From Mariniflexile gromovii (GTDB taxonomy: Bacteria > Bacteroidota > Bacteroidia > Flavobacteriales > Flavobacteriaceae), in NCBI RefSeq assembly GCF_017814435.1, contig NZ_JAGJCB010000002.1, positions 310,001-374,000 on the forward strand: 64,000 bases of DNA, written 5' to 3'. The notes below the pieces were generated by a model. It was not told the DNA's origin and made no database searches. It saw only the letters and a program-made list of their open reading frames with translations. Below, one piece after another: positions 35,906 through 44,035 of this stretch (within the stretch, counting starts at the first letter, position 1; each line of letters opens with the position of its first letter). Position numbers and translations under genes: made by a program.

Positions 35906-37399
35906 TTAATTGCTGTGCGGAAAACCCTCAACTATTTTTCTGTCATTAGACAGTCTAGGCAGCTTGTTTTGTCCACCTAATTTTCCAACAGATTTCATAT
36001 ATTCTTGAAACCCACTCTTTTTTACTTTCGTTATTTTAAGTGGTTGTAAAACCTTGCCTTGAATTAAATCGAAATAATAGCTGTTTTGCTTTTGAAGTGA
36101 TGCATCTATTTTTTTGGCCAAAGCCGAAACGTCATCAGGTTCGTTTTCAAACTCAACAAACCATTCATGATATGGCAATCCTTCTTTTGGATTTATTTGA
36201 GGAGCCACTGTAAATTCTGAAATTTGAATACTAGAACCCAAAACAGCTTCCTGCATGGCTTGTTCTACTTCTTTACCAATAACGTGTTCCCCAAAGGCCG
36301 AAATAAAATGCTTAATGCGCCCTGAAACAATAACGCGATATGGTTTGGTTGAAGTAAACTCTACCGTATCACCAATATTATATGCCCAAAGACCCGCATT
36401 TGTTGAAATAATCATCACATAATTTACGCCAACCTCTACATCTTTAATGGTAATTCGTTTTGGGTTTTCGTTAAAAAACTCATCTGCTTTAATAAACTCA
36501 TAAAAAATACCAGAATTTAGTTGAAGCAACATGCCTTTTTCATGCTGTTTATCTTGAAATGCAAAAAAACCTTCACTGGCTGGGTACAATTCTATACTAT
36601 CAACTTTTCTTCCAATTAGGTTTTCAAATTTGGCTCGATAGGGCTCATAATTAACGCCTCCAAAAATAAATAGGTTGAAATTTTTAAAAACATCGCCTAC
36701 TTTTTTTCCTGTTTTTTGTTGAATCTTTTCAAAATACATCTGTACCCAAGATGGAATGCCTGAAATAATGGTCATATTCTCCGGAAGGGTTTCATCTACA
36801 ATGGCATCTACTTTGGTTTCCCAATCTTCAATACAATTGGTTTCCCATGATGGCAATCTGTTTTTTTGAAGATATTTAGGCACATAATGGGCCACAATAC
36901 CTGAAAGCCGCCCTAATTGAATGCCATTTTGTTCTTTAAGAATAGGGCTTCCTTGTAGAAAAATCATTTTACCATCTACAAACTTGCTGTTTCCGGTTTC
37001 TTTAATGTACATTAAAATTGCATTTCTGGCCGCTTCTACATGGTACGGCATACTTTCTTTGGTAATGGGAATGTATTTTGAACCCGACGTTGTGCCCGAG
37101 GTTTTAGCAAAATAAATGGGTTTTCCTTTCCATAGAATATCTTCTTCACCAGCAACAACACGCTCTACATAAGGTTTTAAATCTTCATAATCTCTAACTG
37201 GTACTCGTTTCACAAAATCTTGATGCGAATTGATGCTTATAAAATCGTGGTCCTTACCAAACTGGGTACTAGCTGCCTCTGAAATTAGGTTTTGGAACAC
37301 CTTTTCTTGTGTTTCAAATGGTTTTTTTGCCCACTTTTTAATGGTATAATGCACCCGTTTGGCAAAGGGTTTTGCTAAAGCCGATTTTAGTGATATCAT
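35906..37399 (-). CDS. GH3 auxin-responsive-type acyl-adenylase
   Basis: 497 residues. It has the GH3/ANL family pattern: FAKTSGTTSGSKYIPITKES (about 113-132, the ATP loop), LYPASEGFFAFQ (about 280-291) and NTNAGLWAYNIGDT-like core near residue 335 (here STNAGLWAYNIGDTVEF). The plant relatives conjugate amino acids to auxin and jasmonate. The bacterial enzymes have unknown acyl and amine substrates. It lies between an M23 peptidase (one base upstream) and DUF6909, all on the minus strand. A metabolic role is likely but unassigned. Confidence 0.85.
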   Translation of the reverse strand: MISLKSALAKPFAKRVHYTIKKWAKKPFETQEKVFQNLISEAASTQFGKDHDFISINSHQDFVKRVPVRDYEDLKPYVERVVAGEEDILWKGKPIYFAKTSGTTSGSKYIPITKESMPYHVEAARNAILMYIKETGNSKFVDGKMIFLQGSPILKEQNGIQLGRLSGIVAHYVPKYLQKNRLPSWETNCIEDWETKVDAIVDETLPENMTIISGIPSWVQMYFEKIQQKTGKKVGDVFKNFNLFIFGGVNYEPYRAKFENLIGRKVDSIELYPASEGFFAFQDKQHEKGMLLQLNSGIFYEFIKADEFFNENPKRITIKDVEVGVNYVMIISTNAGLWAYNIGDTVEFTSTKPYRVIVSGRIKHFISAFGEHVIGKEVEQAMQEAVLGSSIQISEFTVAPQINPKEGLPYHEWFVEFENEPDDVSALAKKIDASLQKQNSYYFDLIQGKVLQPLKITKVKKSGFQEYMKSVGKLGGQNKLPRLSNDRKIVEGFPHSN

Positions 37400-37400
37400 C

Positions 37401-38270
37401 TTATTTAAAATCTATAAAGTTAGTTGGGTTTATGGGGTAACCATCGTTCCAAAGCTCGAAATGCAAATGCGGGCCGGTAGATAATTCGCCTGAATTTCCT
37501 CCGGATGCTATAACTTCACCTGCCTTCACCAAATCTCCTTGGGTTTTTGTTAAGGCAGAGTTGTGTTTATAAACTGAAATTAACCCATAACTATGCTCAA
37601 TAATTACAACATAACCTGTATTTGCTGTCCATTCGGCAAATATTACCGTACCATCGGCAGTTGCTTTTATGGGTGTTCCCTTGGCTACAACAACATCAAC
37701 CGCGTAGTGTTTGTTTTTCACATTATAGGGTTCGCTTATGGTGCCATTTACAGGCGGAAATAAGATAAAGTTGGATGCAGAGGTTGCCGACTCAAACAAG
37801 TTATATTTATCTTCTTTATCTACTTTTTCTCTTAAAATAGAATCTTCAGCAGTTGGATTTAAATTTACTTCACTGGCTTCTAGTTTCACTGCTTGGATAA
37901 TGGAATCTCTAGAAAAATCAACGGTGCTCACTTCCCCTTGCAATACCTTTTTTATAGATGCATAATACCGATCGTTCATGGTTATTACTTGTTGTAATGA
38001 ATCGGTTTTATAATTTAATTCTGTTGCTTTTTTCTTTAAGGCTGCAGATGAATACCCAGGAATATATTCTTTTAACGGTGTAAAAGCAATAAGCATGGTT
38101 GTGCCCGCTATTAAAATAATGGCAGTTAAGGAAGCTAAAACAAATACATTTAAGCGTGTTAGCTTAATGGATAAGCGCTCCTCAAAGGTATGCTCGTTAA
38201 GTATTACCAATCGGTACTTATCGAGTAATTTCCGTTTTATCTTTCTTTTTTCAGATTTCTTGGTCTCCAT
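37401..38270 (-). CDS. M23 metallopeptidase, membrane anchored
   Basis: 289 residues from the ATG at 38270. A basic cytoplasmic start, one membrane helix (about 42-64), a coiled-coil-like linker (80-150) and a LytM/M23 domain (about 172-289) follow. The zinc ligands His188, Asp192 and His270 and the catalytic His268 are in KHYAVD and GPHLHFEL, so the enzyme looks active. It would cleave peptidoglycan cross-bridges in the periplasm. It ends one base before the GH3-type gene. Confidence 0.9.
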   Translation of the reverse strand: METKKSEKRKIKRKLLDKYRLVILNEHTFEERLSIKLTRLNVFVLASLTAIILIAGTTMLIAFTPLKEYIPGYSSAALKKKATELNYKTDSLQQVITMNDRYYASIKKVLQGEVSTVDFSRDSIIQAVKLEASEVNLNPTAEDSILREKVDKEDKYNLFESATSASNFILFPPVNGTISEPYNVKNKHYAVDVVVAKGTPIKATADGTVIFAEWTANTGYVVIIEHSYGLISVYKHNSALTKTQGDLVKAGEVIASGGNSGELSTGPHLHFELWNDGYPINPTNFIDFK

Positions 38271-38357
38271 GTAAAACAAAATTAAATAAAATTATTTCAT
38301 GACTGCTTGCTTTATGCTAAAGTTATCCTCAAAACGGTTTTATTAAACTTTAATTAT

Positions 38358-38365
38358 TAACTTTG
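38358..38365 (+). promoter_or_regulatory. -7 box for tatA
   Basis: TAACTTTG matches TAnnTTTG and lies 19 bases before the tatA ATG at 38385, implying a very short leader. No TTG is evident at the usual distance. Confidence 0.45.
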
Positions 38366-38384
38366 CGTAATAAATTTAGCAATT

Positions 38385-38564
38385 ATGATTTCATTAGGTA
38401 TATTTCTAGCTATTGGTCCAATGCAAATTGTACTAATTGTTGTGGTAGTTCTATTATTATTTGGAGGAAAGAAAATCCCTGAATTAATGAGAGGTCTTGG
38501 TAGTGGTATTAAGGAATTTAAAGATGCCAGTAAAGACGACGACAAAAAAGATGATAAAAAATAA
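38385..38564 (+). CDS. tatA: TatA/E twin-arginine translocase subunit
   Basis: 59 residues. One membrane helix (about 12-26, ending [10 protein letters not shown]) is followed by the amphipathic helix [20 protein letters not shown] and a Lys/Asp-only tail. The [14 protein letters not shown] signature is that of TatA/TatE, which forms the transport pore for folded proteins. It stands alone, with its own promoter and a strong terminator; tatB and tatC are not in the window. A glycosidase at 55.9 kb begins with a twin-arginine signal that could use it. Confidence 0.92.
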   Translation: MISLGIFLAIGPMQIVLIVVVVLLLFGGKKIPELMRGLGSGIKEFKDASKDDDKKDDKK

Positions 38565-38584
38565 ATCTTCTTTTGATAAATAAA

Positions 38585-38617
38585 CAAAAAAGACCAACAT
38601 TTCTGTTGGTCTTTTTT
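38585..38617. terminator. bidirectional intrinsic terminator after tatA
   Basis: An eight-base GC-containing stem, GACCAACA with TGTTGGTC, and a four-base loop (TTTC) are flanked by A6 on the left and T6 on the right. It can stop tatA (plus) and the DUF4837 gene (minus), whose stop lies 19 bases away. Confidence 0.85.
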
Positions 38618-38635
38618 GTTTTATGTTGTTTGGTA

Positions 38636-39643
38636 TTAATTTATTTTCACCGATTTAATAATAGCTTCCAATTCTAACATGTAGTCGCGCTTTTCAACTG
38701 AGGGTGCAAATGCAAACCCTTCAACAATTACCCATCGTTTATTTATTTTGTCTTCAATGGCATAGTTAATAAATGGTCCGCCCATAAAATCTGCTTTTAA
38801 ATCCCATAAGCCTTTAGTTTCAATAGCAGGCTTATTATCTACAATGGTTTCAGATATAAAAGGTGCATAAGCCCCTTCTGTAGTCATATACGACTCTATT
38901 TTTTCACCGTCCTGTTTTATTTCTCCATCTTGCCTTCCCTTGATATATTCTTTTCCAATAGAATCCCTTAACCTCACTATTTGGCTTACTAGACTATCAT
39001 TTCTTTTGATGGCGTTATAAGGCACTTCAAAGATCATTAAATTGGTAGTTCCCGTAGTGATGTCTTTTCTAATCCAAAAGAAGTTATCGGTTTCTTTAGC
39101 TATCCTATAAACTGAAGGAAATTGAATGGTCAACCCTAATTTTTTTTGAATGGAACTGAATTTATGAGGCGACTTTGCCATTTGTCTGGTACGCTCAGCC
39201 ATTTCCTCGCTTCTAAACGTTTTAACTATTTTTGAAGCATTATCATTTAAGGTTTCAATAATTTGCTCTCTAGATTTTCCTGAAACCACAATAACTTTTT
39301 GAGGTTGTGCGTACACATTGTTTAAAGCTTCAAATCTAGCTTCTTTATTTACTTCAATTTTTAAAATGGTTCTGTTTTTGGTAACAAATCCTGAAAACAC
39401 CGATGGTGGAATTTGGCTAATAGTGAACATGGGTTCGTCTTGCGGTAATCCATAAATGGGAGCTGTAAGTATGTTTCTAATAGCATCGCCTATGCTACCA
39501 TCCCACAATTCGTTATCTATAACAACCGAAACGTTGTTTATGTTTCCCGATGAATCTGAAAGCAATTTATCATCAGATGATTTTTTGTTACCACATGAAA
39601 CAAATAGTACTAGTAGAACTGCTGAAAAAATAATATTTCGCAT
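38636..39643 (-). CDS. DUF4837 lipoprotein
   Basis: 335 residues with a lipoprotein signal ending LLVLFVSC (Cys17). The mature protein is soluble and mixed alpha/beta, with the pattern NELWDGSIGDAIR near residues 44-56 and many Lys/Glu helices. I recognise it as DUF4837, a Bacteroidota-specific family of unknown function, often next to a LysM transglycosylase as here (26 bases upstream). The pairing suggests a link with envelope or peptidoglycan processing. Confidence 0.85.
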   Translation of the reverse strand: MRNIIFSAVLLVLFVSCGNKKSSDDKLLSDSSGNINNVSVVIDNELWDGSIGDAIRNILTAPIYGLPQDEPMFTISQIPPSVFSGFVTKNRTILKIEVNKEARFEALNNVYAQPQKVIVVSGKSREQIIETLNDNASKIVKTFRSEEMAERTRQMAKSPHKFSSIQKKLGLTIQFPSVYRIAKETDNFFWIRKDITTGTTNLMIFEVPYNAIKRNDSLVSQIVRLRDSIGKEYIKGRQDGEIKQDGEKIESYMTTEGAYAPFISETIVDNKPAIETKGLWDLKADFMGGPFINYAIEDKINKRWVIVEGFAFAPSVEKRDYMLELEAIIKSVKIN

Positions 39644-39668
39644 AATTTAAATTAGGTTTTTGGAACTT

Positions 39669-41207
39669 TTAACTTTTAGATACCTTAAGTTTCATTCCTG
39701 GTTTTAATTTACTACCACTAATACCGTTCCAATCTTTAATATTTTGAACAGAAACTCCAGAAAATTTTTGCGAGATACTCCATAACGAGTCGCCACTTCG
39801 CACTGTATATATTTTTGAACTACCAGAAGTAGCTTTAGAAGTTGTAGATTTACTAGTTGAAGATGTAGTTGATACGGTTGCGTTTTTTGGGTAAATAGTT
39901 AAACGCTGCCCTATTTTTAAGTTATTGCTTCGTAAACCGTTCCACTTTTTTATATCGCTTACCCGAACACTGTATTTTCTGGCTATTAAACCTAAAAATT
40001 CTCCAGACCTTACCCGATGCGTTGTTTTTGTATTGGAATCAAATAATTGAGGCATTGGTTTTTCCCGTTTATCAAATTCAGCTTTAGCTAACCCATAAAT
40101 GTGCTCTTCATTGGTTACAAAATCCCCGATAACGGTTCTGGGCAAACGCAACGTGTAATTTTCACCTTTTACAACCGGAATAATATCCAATTTATATGAA
40201 GGATTTAAAAACTGTAACTCTTCAATTTCCACACCTGTAGCTTCGGATATTTGATCGAGTGTTATCATTTGTTTCACACGTATGGTATCGGTTTCAAAAA
40301 AGGCAACTTCAGGTTTTGGTTTTGTAAACCCATGCTCTTCAGCATATTCAAAAATATACATGGTAGCTAAAAAAGCTGGTAAGTATCCTGCTGTTTCACG
40401 TGGCAAATTATGCCTGATGTTCCAATAATTCTGGTAACCACCAGAACGACGGATGGCTTTGGTAACATTTCCTGGACCTGAATTGTAGGCGGCAAGTGCC
40501 AAATCCCAATCACCAAAAATTTCATAAAGCTTAGATAGATATTTTGCGGCGGCTTCGGTAGATTTTATAGGGTCGCTACGTTCATCAACATAACTGCTTA
40601 CATCTAAGCCATACATTTTACCTGTGGTATACATAAACTGCCATAAACCTGTTGCACCTACTCTAGATTTTGCTCTAGGTTTTAATGCCGATTCTACAAT
40701 AGCTAGATATTTTATTTCAAGTGGTAAATCGTGGTTATCTAGTTCACGTTCAAACATAGGGAAATAAAATGCACTTAAATTGATAAGTTTTTGGAAACTT
40801 CCTCTTCTGTTTTTTAAATATGATTTAATAACACTTTCTAAACCTGGATTATATTCAACGTTAAAAGGTGTTTTAGCACTTAAATCTGCTAATCTGGATT
40901 TTAATAATTCTGTTGAAAGCTCCGGATAATCTACTTCTTCAAAAGTGAGTTCGGTAATGGAATTGTAGATGGTATCGTAAAGGGAGTTGCTATATAGCTC
41001 TTCCAACCATTTTTGGTCAAAATCGGCCGCCAACAAATTGTCTTCTACTTTTTTAATTAAAAGACTGTCTTTTTGAGTATTAATTTGCTTTAAAGTTTCT
41101 TTTTTTCCATCTGTAACTACAAGAGAATCTTTTACTTGCGAAAAACAAATTGCAAAACTGGAAAGGAACACTATGGTAAAAAATCTAAACGTCATAAATC
41201 TATTCAT
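39669..41207 (-). CDS. mltD: membrane-bound lytic transglycosylase, MltD-like
   Basis: 512 residues (an in-frame ATG at 41195 also starts a good signal peptide). After the signal peptide comes a GH23 lytic transglycosylase domain (about 155-300), with the catalytic Glu172 in AIVESALKPRAKS, GLWQFM and AAYNSGPGNV. Two LysM modules bind peptidoglycan (about 395-440 and 465-508), joined by a Ser/Thr linker. It cleaves glycan strands with formation of 1,6-anhydro ends. No lipobox is visible, so it may be periplasmic rather than lipid-anchored. Confidence 0.9.
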   Translation of the reverse strand: MNRFMTFRFFTIVFLSSFAICFSQVKDSLVVTDGKKETLKQINTQKDSLLIKKVEDNLLAADFDQKWLEELYSNSLYDTIYNSITELTFEEVDYPELSTELLKSRLADLSAKTPFNVEYNPGLESVIKSYLKNRRGSFQKLINLSAFYFPMFERELDNHDLPLEIKYLAIVESALKPRAKSRVGATGLWQFMYTTGKMYGLDVSSYVDERSDPIKSTEAAAKYLSKLYEIFGDWDLALAAYNSGPGNVTKAIRRSGGYQNYWNIRHNLPRETAGYLPAFLATMYIFEYAEEHGFTKPKPEVAFFETDTIRVKQMITLDQISEATGVEIEELQFLNPSYKLDIIPVVKGENYTLRLPRTVIGDFVTNEEHIYGLAKAEFDKREKPMPQLFDSNTKTTHRVRSGEFLGLIARKYSVRVSDIKKWNGLRSNNLKIGQRLTIYPKNATVSTTSSTSKSTTSKATSGSSKIYTVRSGDSLWSISQKFSGVSVQNIKDWNGISGSKLKPGMKLKVSKS

Positions 41208-41346
41208 TTGGTTATATTGAACGATATTATGGCTAAAATCGTATTTTTTAGCTTAAAATAAAAACTTAATTTAGTTTATATGAATTAAAACCTACAAAAA
41301 CAGTGCCTTATTTACCATTTTATCGGATTTTTCTTTTTATTCTAAC
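41208..41346. other. intergenic gap upstream of mltD
   Basis: A+T-rich stretch between the mltD start and the pgk terminator. It should hold the minus-strand promoter of mltD, but I see no clean TAnnTTTG box. No coding or RNA signal. Confidence 0.4.
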
Positions 41347-41394
41347 AAAAAAGCCACAAATACACAGATAGAAAACTACTTGAGTATTTGTGGC
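41347..41394 (-). terminator. intrinsic terminator of pgk
   Basis: GCCACAAATAC (41353-41363) and GTATTTGTGGC (41384-41394) form an 11-base stem with a 20-base loop. On the minus strand it is followed by T6 (41347-41352). It lies just downstream of the pgk stop. Confidence 0.75.
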
Positions 41395-41418
41395 AAAAAT
41401 TTATAAAAATCTGAACTG

Positions 41419-42606
41419 TTACTCTAAAATTGCAGCAATTCCTGGTAAAACAATACCTTCTAAACTTTCTAACATGGCACCTCCTCCGGTACTCACGTAA
41501 CTTACTTTGTTTTCAAAACCAAATTGTTTTACAGCAGCCACAGAATCGCCACCACCAACAAGAGAAAAGGCTCCGTTTTTAGTTGCTTCAGCAATCGAGT
41601 TTCCTAATTCAATCGTTCCTCCAGCAAAACTTTCCATTTCGAAAACACCTAATGGACCGTTCCAAAGAATGGTTTTACATTCCATTACAACATCGTGAAA
41701 TTGCTTTCTAGATTTTGGTCCCGCATCAACACCTTCCCAACCATCTGGAATTGCATCAATATCAACAACCTGAGTATTAGCATCGTTACTAAACGCATCT
41801 GCAGCTATCACGTCAACAGGAATGTGAACTTGAACGTTTTTAGCTTTGGCTTGTTTTAAAATTTCTAAAGCTAATTCTTGTTTATCGTCTTCACAAATAG
41901 AGTTTCCAATTTTTCCTCCTTGAGCTTTTATAAAAGTAAAGGCCATACCACCACCAATTATTAAGTGATCTACAGCATCTAAAATGTTTTCTATAATGGT
42001 TATTTTTGAAGATACTTTAGCGCCTCCAAGTACTGCCAAAACAGGTTTTTCGCCATCTTTTAATACTTTGTTGATGCTTTCAATTTCTTGAGCCAATAAA
42101 TAACCGAAGCATTTATTATTCGGGAAAAATTCTGCAACAATAGTAGTGGAAGCATGCGCTCTGTGTGCAGTTCCAAAAGCATCGTTTACATAAATATCGC
42201 CTAATTTTGATAATTTTTCTGCAAACGCTTTATCGCCTGCTTCTTCTTCTTTGTGGAAACGAAGATTTTCTAACAATAAAATCTCTCCTGGTTGTAATTT
42301 TGCTGCTGCTGTTTCGGCTTTTTCACCAATACATGCGTCTACAAACTTAACTTCAACACCTAAAATATCTTCAACATTTTTTACAATGTGACGTAATGAA
42401 AATTGATCTTGCACACCTTTTGGACGCCCTAAATGCGACATTAAAATACAGCTTCCGCCATCTTCTAAAATTTTTATGATTGTTGGTTTTGCAGATACAA
42501 TTCTGGTAGCATCGGTTACTTCAAAGTTTTCATTTAAAGGCACATTAAAATCTACGCGTATTAATGCTTTTTTGTTTTCGAAATTAAAATCGTTAAGAGT
42601 CTTCAT
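41419..42606 (-). CDS. pgk: phosphoglycerate kinase
   Basis: 395 residues, the normal length. It moves phosphate from 1,3-bisphosphoglycerate to ADP in glycolysis. Conserved blocks are RVDFNVPLN (17-25), [10 protein letters not shown] (about 55-64), [12 protein letters not shown] (about 109-120) and the C-terminal nucleotide loop [13 protein letters not shown] (about 351-363). It has its own promoter and terminator and is a single-gene unit here. Confidence 0.96.
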   Translation of the reverse strand: MKTLNDFNFENKKALIRVDFNVPLNENFEVTDATRIVSAKPTIIKILEDGGSCILMSHLGRPKGVQDQFSLRHIVKNVEDILGVEVKFVDACIGEKAETAAAKLQPGEILLLENLRFHKEEEAGDKAFAEKLSKLGDIYVNDAFGTAHRAHASTTIVAEFFPNNKCFGYLLAQEIESINKVLKDGEKPVLAVLGGAKVSSKITIIENILDAVDHLIIGGGMAFTFIKAQGGKIGNSICEDDKQELALEILKQAKAKNVQVHIPVDVIAADAFSNDANTQVVDIDAIPDGWEGVDAGPKSRKQFHDVVMECKTILWNGPLGVFEMESFAGGTIELGNSIAEATKNGAFSLVGGGDSVAAVKQFGFENKVSYVSTGGGAMLESLEGIVLPGIAAILE

Positions 42607-42645
42607 TATATTTATAAATATTTTATTTTTTAAGTGTTTGATTCA

Positions 42646-42676
42646 CAAAAGTAAGTAATTAAAAACAGCTACAAAA
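42646..42676 (-). promoter_or_regulatory. pgk promoter
   Basis: On the minus strand TTTTG (42672-42676), an 18-base spacer and TACTTTTG (42646-42653) form a near-consensus Bacteroidota promoter. The pgk ATG is 39 bases downstream. Confidence 0.65.
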
Positions 42677-42726
42677 CCTGTTTTTAAACGAAAACGATAT
42701 AGCTTGTAAAATAATTTTAATTGAAC

Positions 42727-42828
42727 ACGCCTTTTGCGTTAAGGATAGTAGTGAATAGCTTTTGGCGAGTACGCGCAGCGAGCCAAAACTAGAAACGAAT
42801 AGCCTGACCCTTGTGGTAACGCCCAAAC
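42727..42828. ncRNA. structured intergenic element, candidate ncRNA or dispersed structured repeat
   Basis: Between pgk and holB. GCGTTA (42736-42741) can pair with TAACGC (42817-42822), AAGG (42741-42744) with CCTT (42809-42812), and TTTTGGC (42760-42766) with GCCAAAA (42782-42788). The unpaired strands AGTAGTGAATAG and ACGAATAG form a large internal bulge. The overall shape is a long hairpin with an open centre. The blocks CCTTTTGCGTTAAGGATAGTAG and ACCCTTGTGGTAACGCCC, of which I quote only parts, recur in my memory of flavobacterial intergenic regions. I cannot assign an RNA family or strand. Confidence 0.5.
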
Positions 42829-42863
42829 AGAAATTAGTACTTTACCATCTAACAAAAATTGTG

Positions 42864-42871
42864 TAGGTTTG
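42864..42871 (+). promoter_or_regulatory. possible -7 box next to the holB start
   Basis: TAGGTTTG matches TAnnTTTG but ends only four bases before the holB ATG, so a transcript from it would be leaderless. No -33 TTG is present, so it may be chance. Confidence 0.3.
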
Positions 42872-42875
42872 TTCG

Positions 42876-44030
42876 ATGCTATTCTCGGAAATTTTAGGAC
42901 AAGACCATATTAAAAACCATTTAACGCAAAGTGTTGATAATGGGCGGATTCCGCATGCACAATTGTTTGTGGGACCTGAGGGCTCTGGCACTTTGCCCAT
43001 TGCCATTGCTTATGCACAATACTTACTATGTGGCAACACCAATGCGGAAAATAATACGGGCAATGAGGCGTGTAACTTGAAGTTTAACAACATTTCGCAC
43101 CCCGATTTGCATTTTGCGTTTCCGGTTACTACCAGTGATAAGGCTAAAAGCCATCCGGTTTCTAGTCATTATTTAGAAGAATGGCGCCAACTTTTGAAAG
43201 AACAGCCTTACGGAAATTTATTCGATTGGTATAAATTGCTTGGTGTTGATAACAAACAAGGACAAATTGGTGTTGATGAGGCGCAGGATATTGTAAAAGC
43301 ACTATCATTAAAAGCTTATGAAGGTGGTTATAAAGTGATGCTGATTTGGATGGCTGAAAAAATGAACACTGCTGCTGCCAACAAGCTTTTAAAACTTATT
43401 GAAGAACCGCCTAACAAGACTGTTTTCATTTTAATTGCCGAAGATGAAGAACAGATTATTAATACAATACGTTCGCGTTGCCAAGTGTTGCATTTCCCTC
43501 CCCTGGCAGAAAATGTTATTAAAGAAGCCTTAATTAAACAGTATAGTTTAGACTCTTTAACGGCGACTAAAATTGCACATCAATCGAATGGGAATTACAA
43601 CAAAGCCTGCGATTTGGTGTATCAAGATTCTGAAGATTTACAGTTTGAAACCTGGTTTATTTTCTGGATACGAAGTGCTTTTAAAGCTAAAGGGAACAAG
43701 GCTGCGATACACGATTTAATTTCCTGGAGTGAGGATATCTCTAAAACAGGACGCGAAACCCAAAAGCAATTTCTTAATTTCTGCTTAGATTTTTTTAGAC
43801 AAGCCTTGTTGCTAAACTACAATGCAACCGACTTAGTTTACTTAGAACCTAAAACAGAAAAGTTTAAACTTGAAAATTTCGCGCCTTTTGTACACGGTAA
43901 TAACATTATGGAAATTAGCGACGAACTTCAAGACGCCATTTACCATATTGAACGCAACGGAAACTCTAAAATTATTCTAACCGATTTGTCTATTAAATTG
44001 ACGCGGTTGTTGCATAAAAAAGCGGAATAA
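42876..44030 (+). CDS. holB: DNA polymerase III subunit delta'
   Basis: 384 residues. It is the clamp-loader subunit that helps open the sliding clamp. The start MLFSEILGQDHIKNHLTQSV is the family's usual N-terminus. The Walker-A equivalent is degenerate, GPEGSGTLPIA, as expected for delta' rather than DnaX. The region QIGVDEAQDIVKALSLKAYEGGYKVMLIWMAEKMNTAAANKLLKLIEEPP contains the sensor and SRC motif (TIRSRCQVL at about 193-201). The 3' end (43994-44030) has a degenerate second copy at 46645-46681. Confidence 0.93.
   Translation: MLFSEILGQDHIKNHLTQSVDNGRIPHAQLFVGPEGSGTLPIAIAYAQYLLCGNTNAENNTGNEACNLKFNNISHPDLHFAFPVTTSDKAKSHPVSSHYLEEWRQLLKEQPYGNLFDWYKLLGVDNKQGQIGVDEAQDIVKALSLKAYEGGYKVMLIWMAEKMNTAAANKLLKLIEEPPNKTVFILIAEDEEQIINTIRSRCQVLHFPPLAENVIKEALIKQYSLDSLTATKIAHQSNGNYNKACDLVYQDSEDLQFETWFIFWIRSAFKAKGNKAAIHDLISWSEDISKTGRETQKQFLNFCLDFFRQALLLNYNATDLVYLEPKTEKFKLENFAPFVHGNNIMEISDELQDAIYHIERNGNSKIILTDLSIKLTRLLHKKAE
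43994..44030 (+). repeat. holB 3' end, left copy of a 37-base direct repeat
   Basis: The last 37 bases of holB match 46645-46681 at 30 of 37 positions without gaps. Both copies are in the same orientation and end at TAA. The encoded tail is LLHKKAE here. Confidence 0.7.
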
Positions 44031-44035
44031 GCCTA

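Noticed and set aside
38357-38587. A 76-codon minus-strand frame over tatA
   Set aside because: tatA on the plus strand has clear TatA motifs, its own promoter box and a terminator. The minus frame is its shadow.
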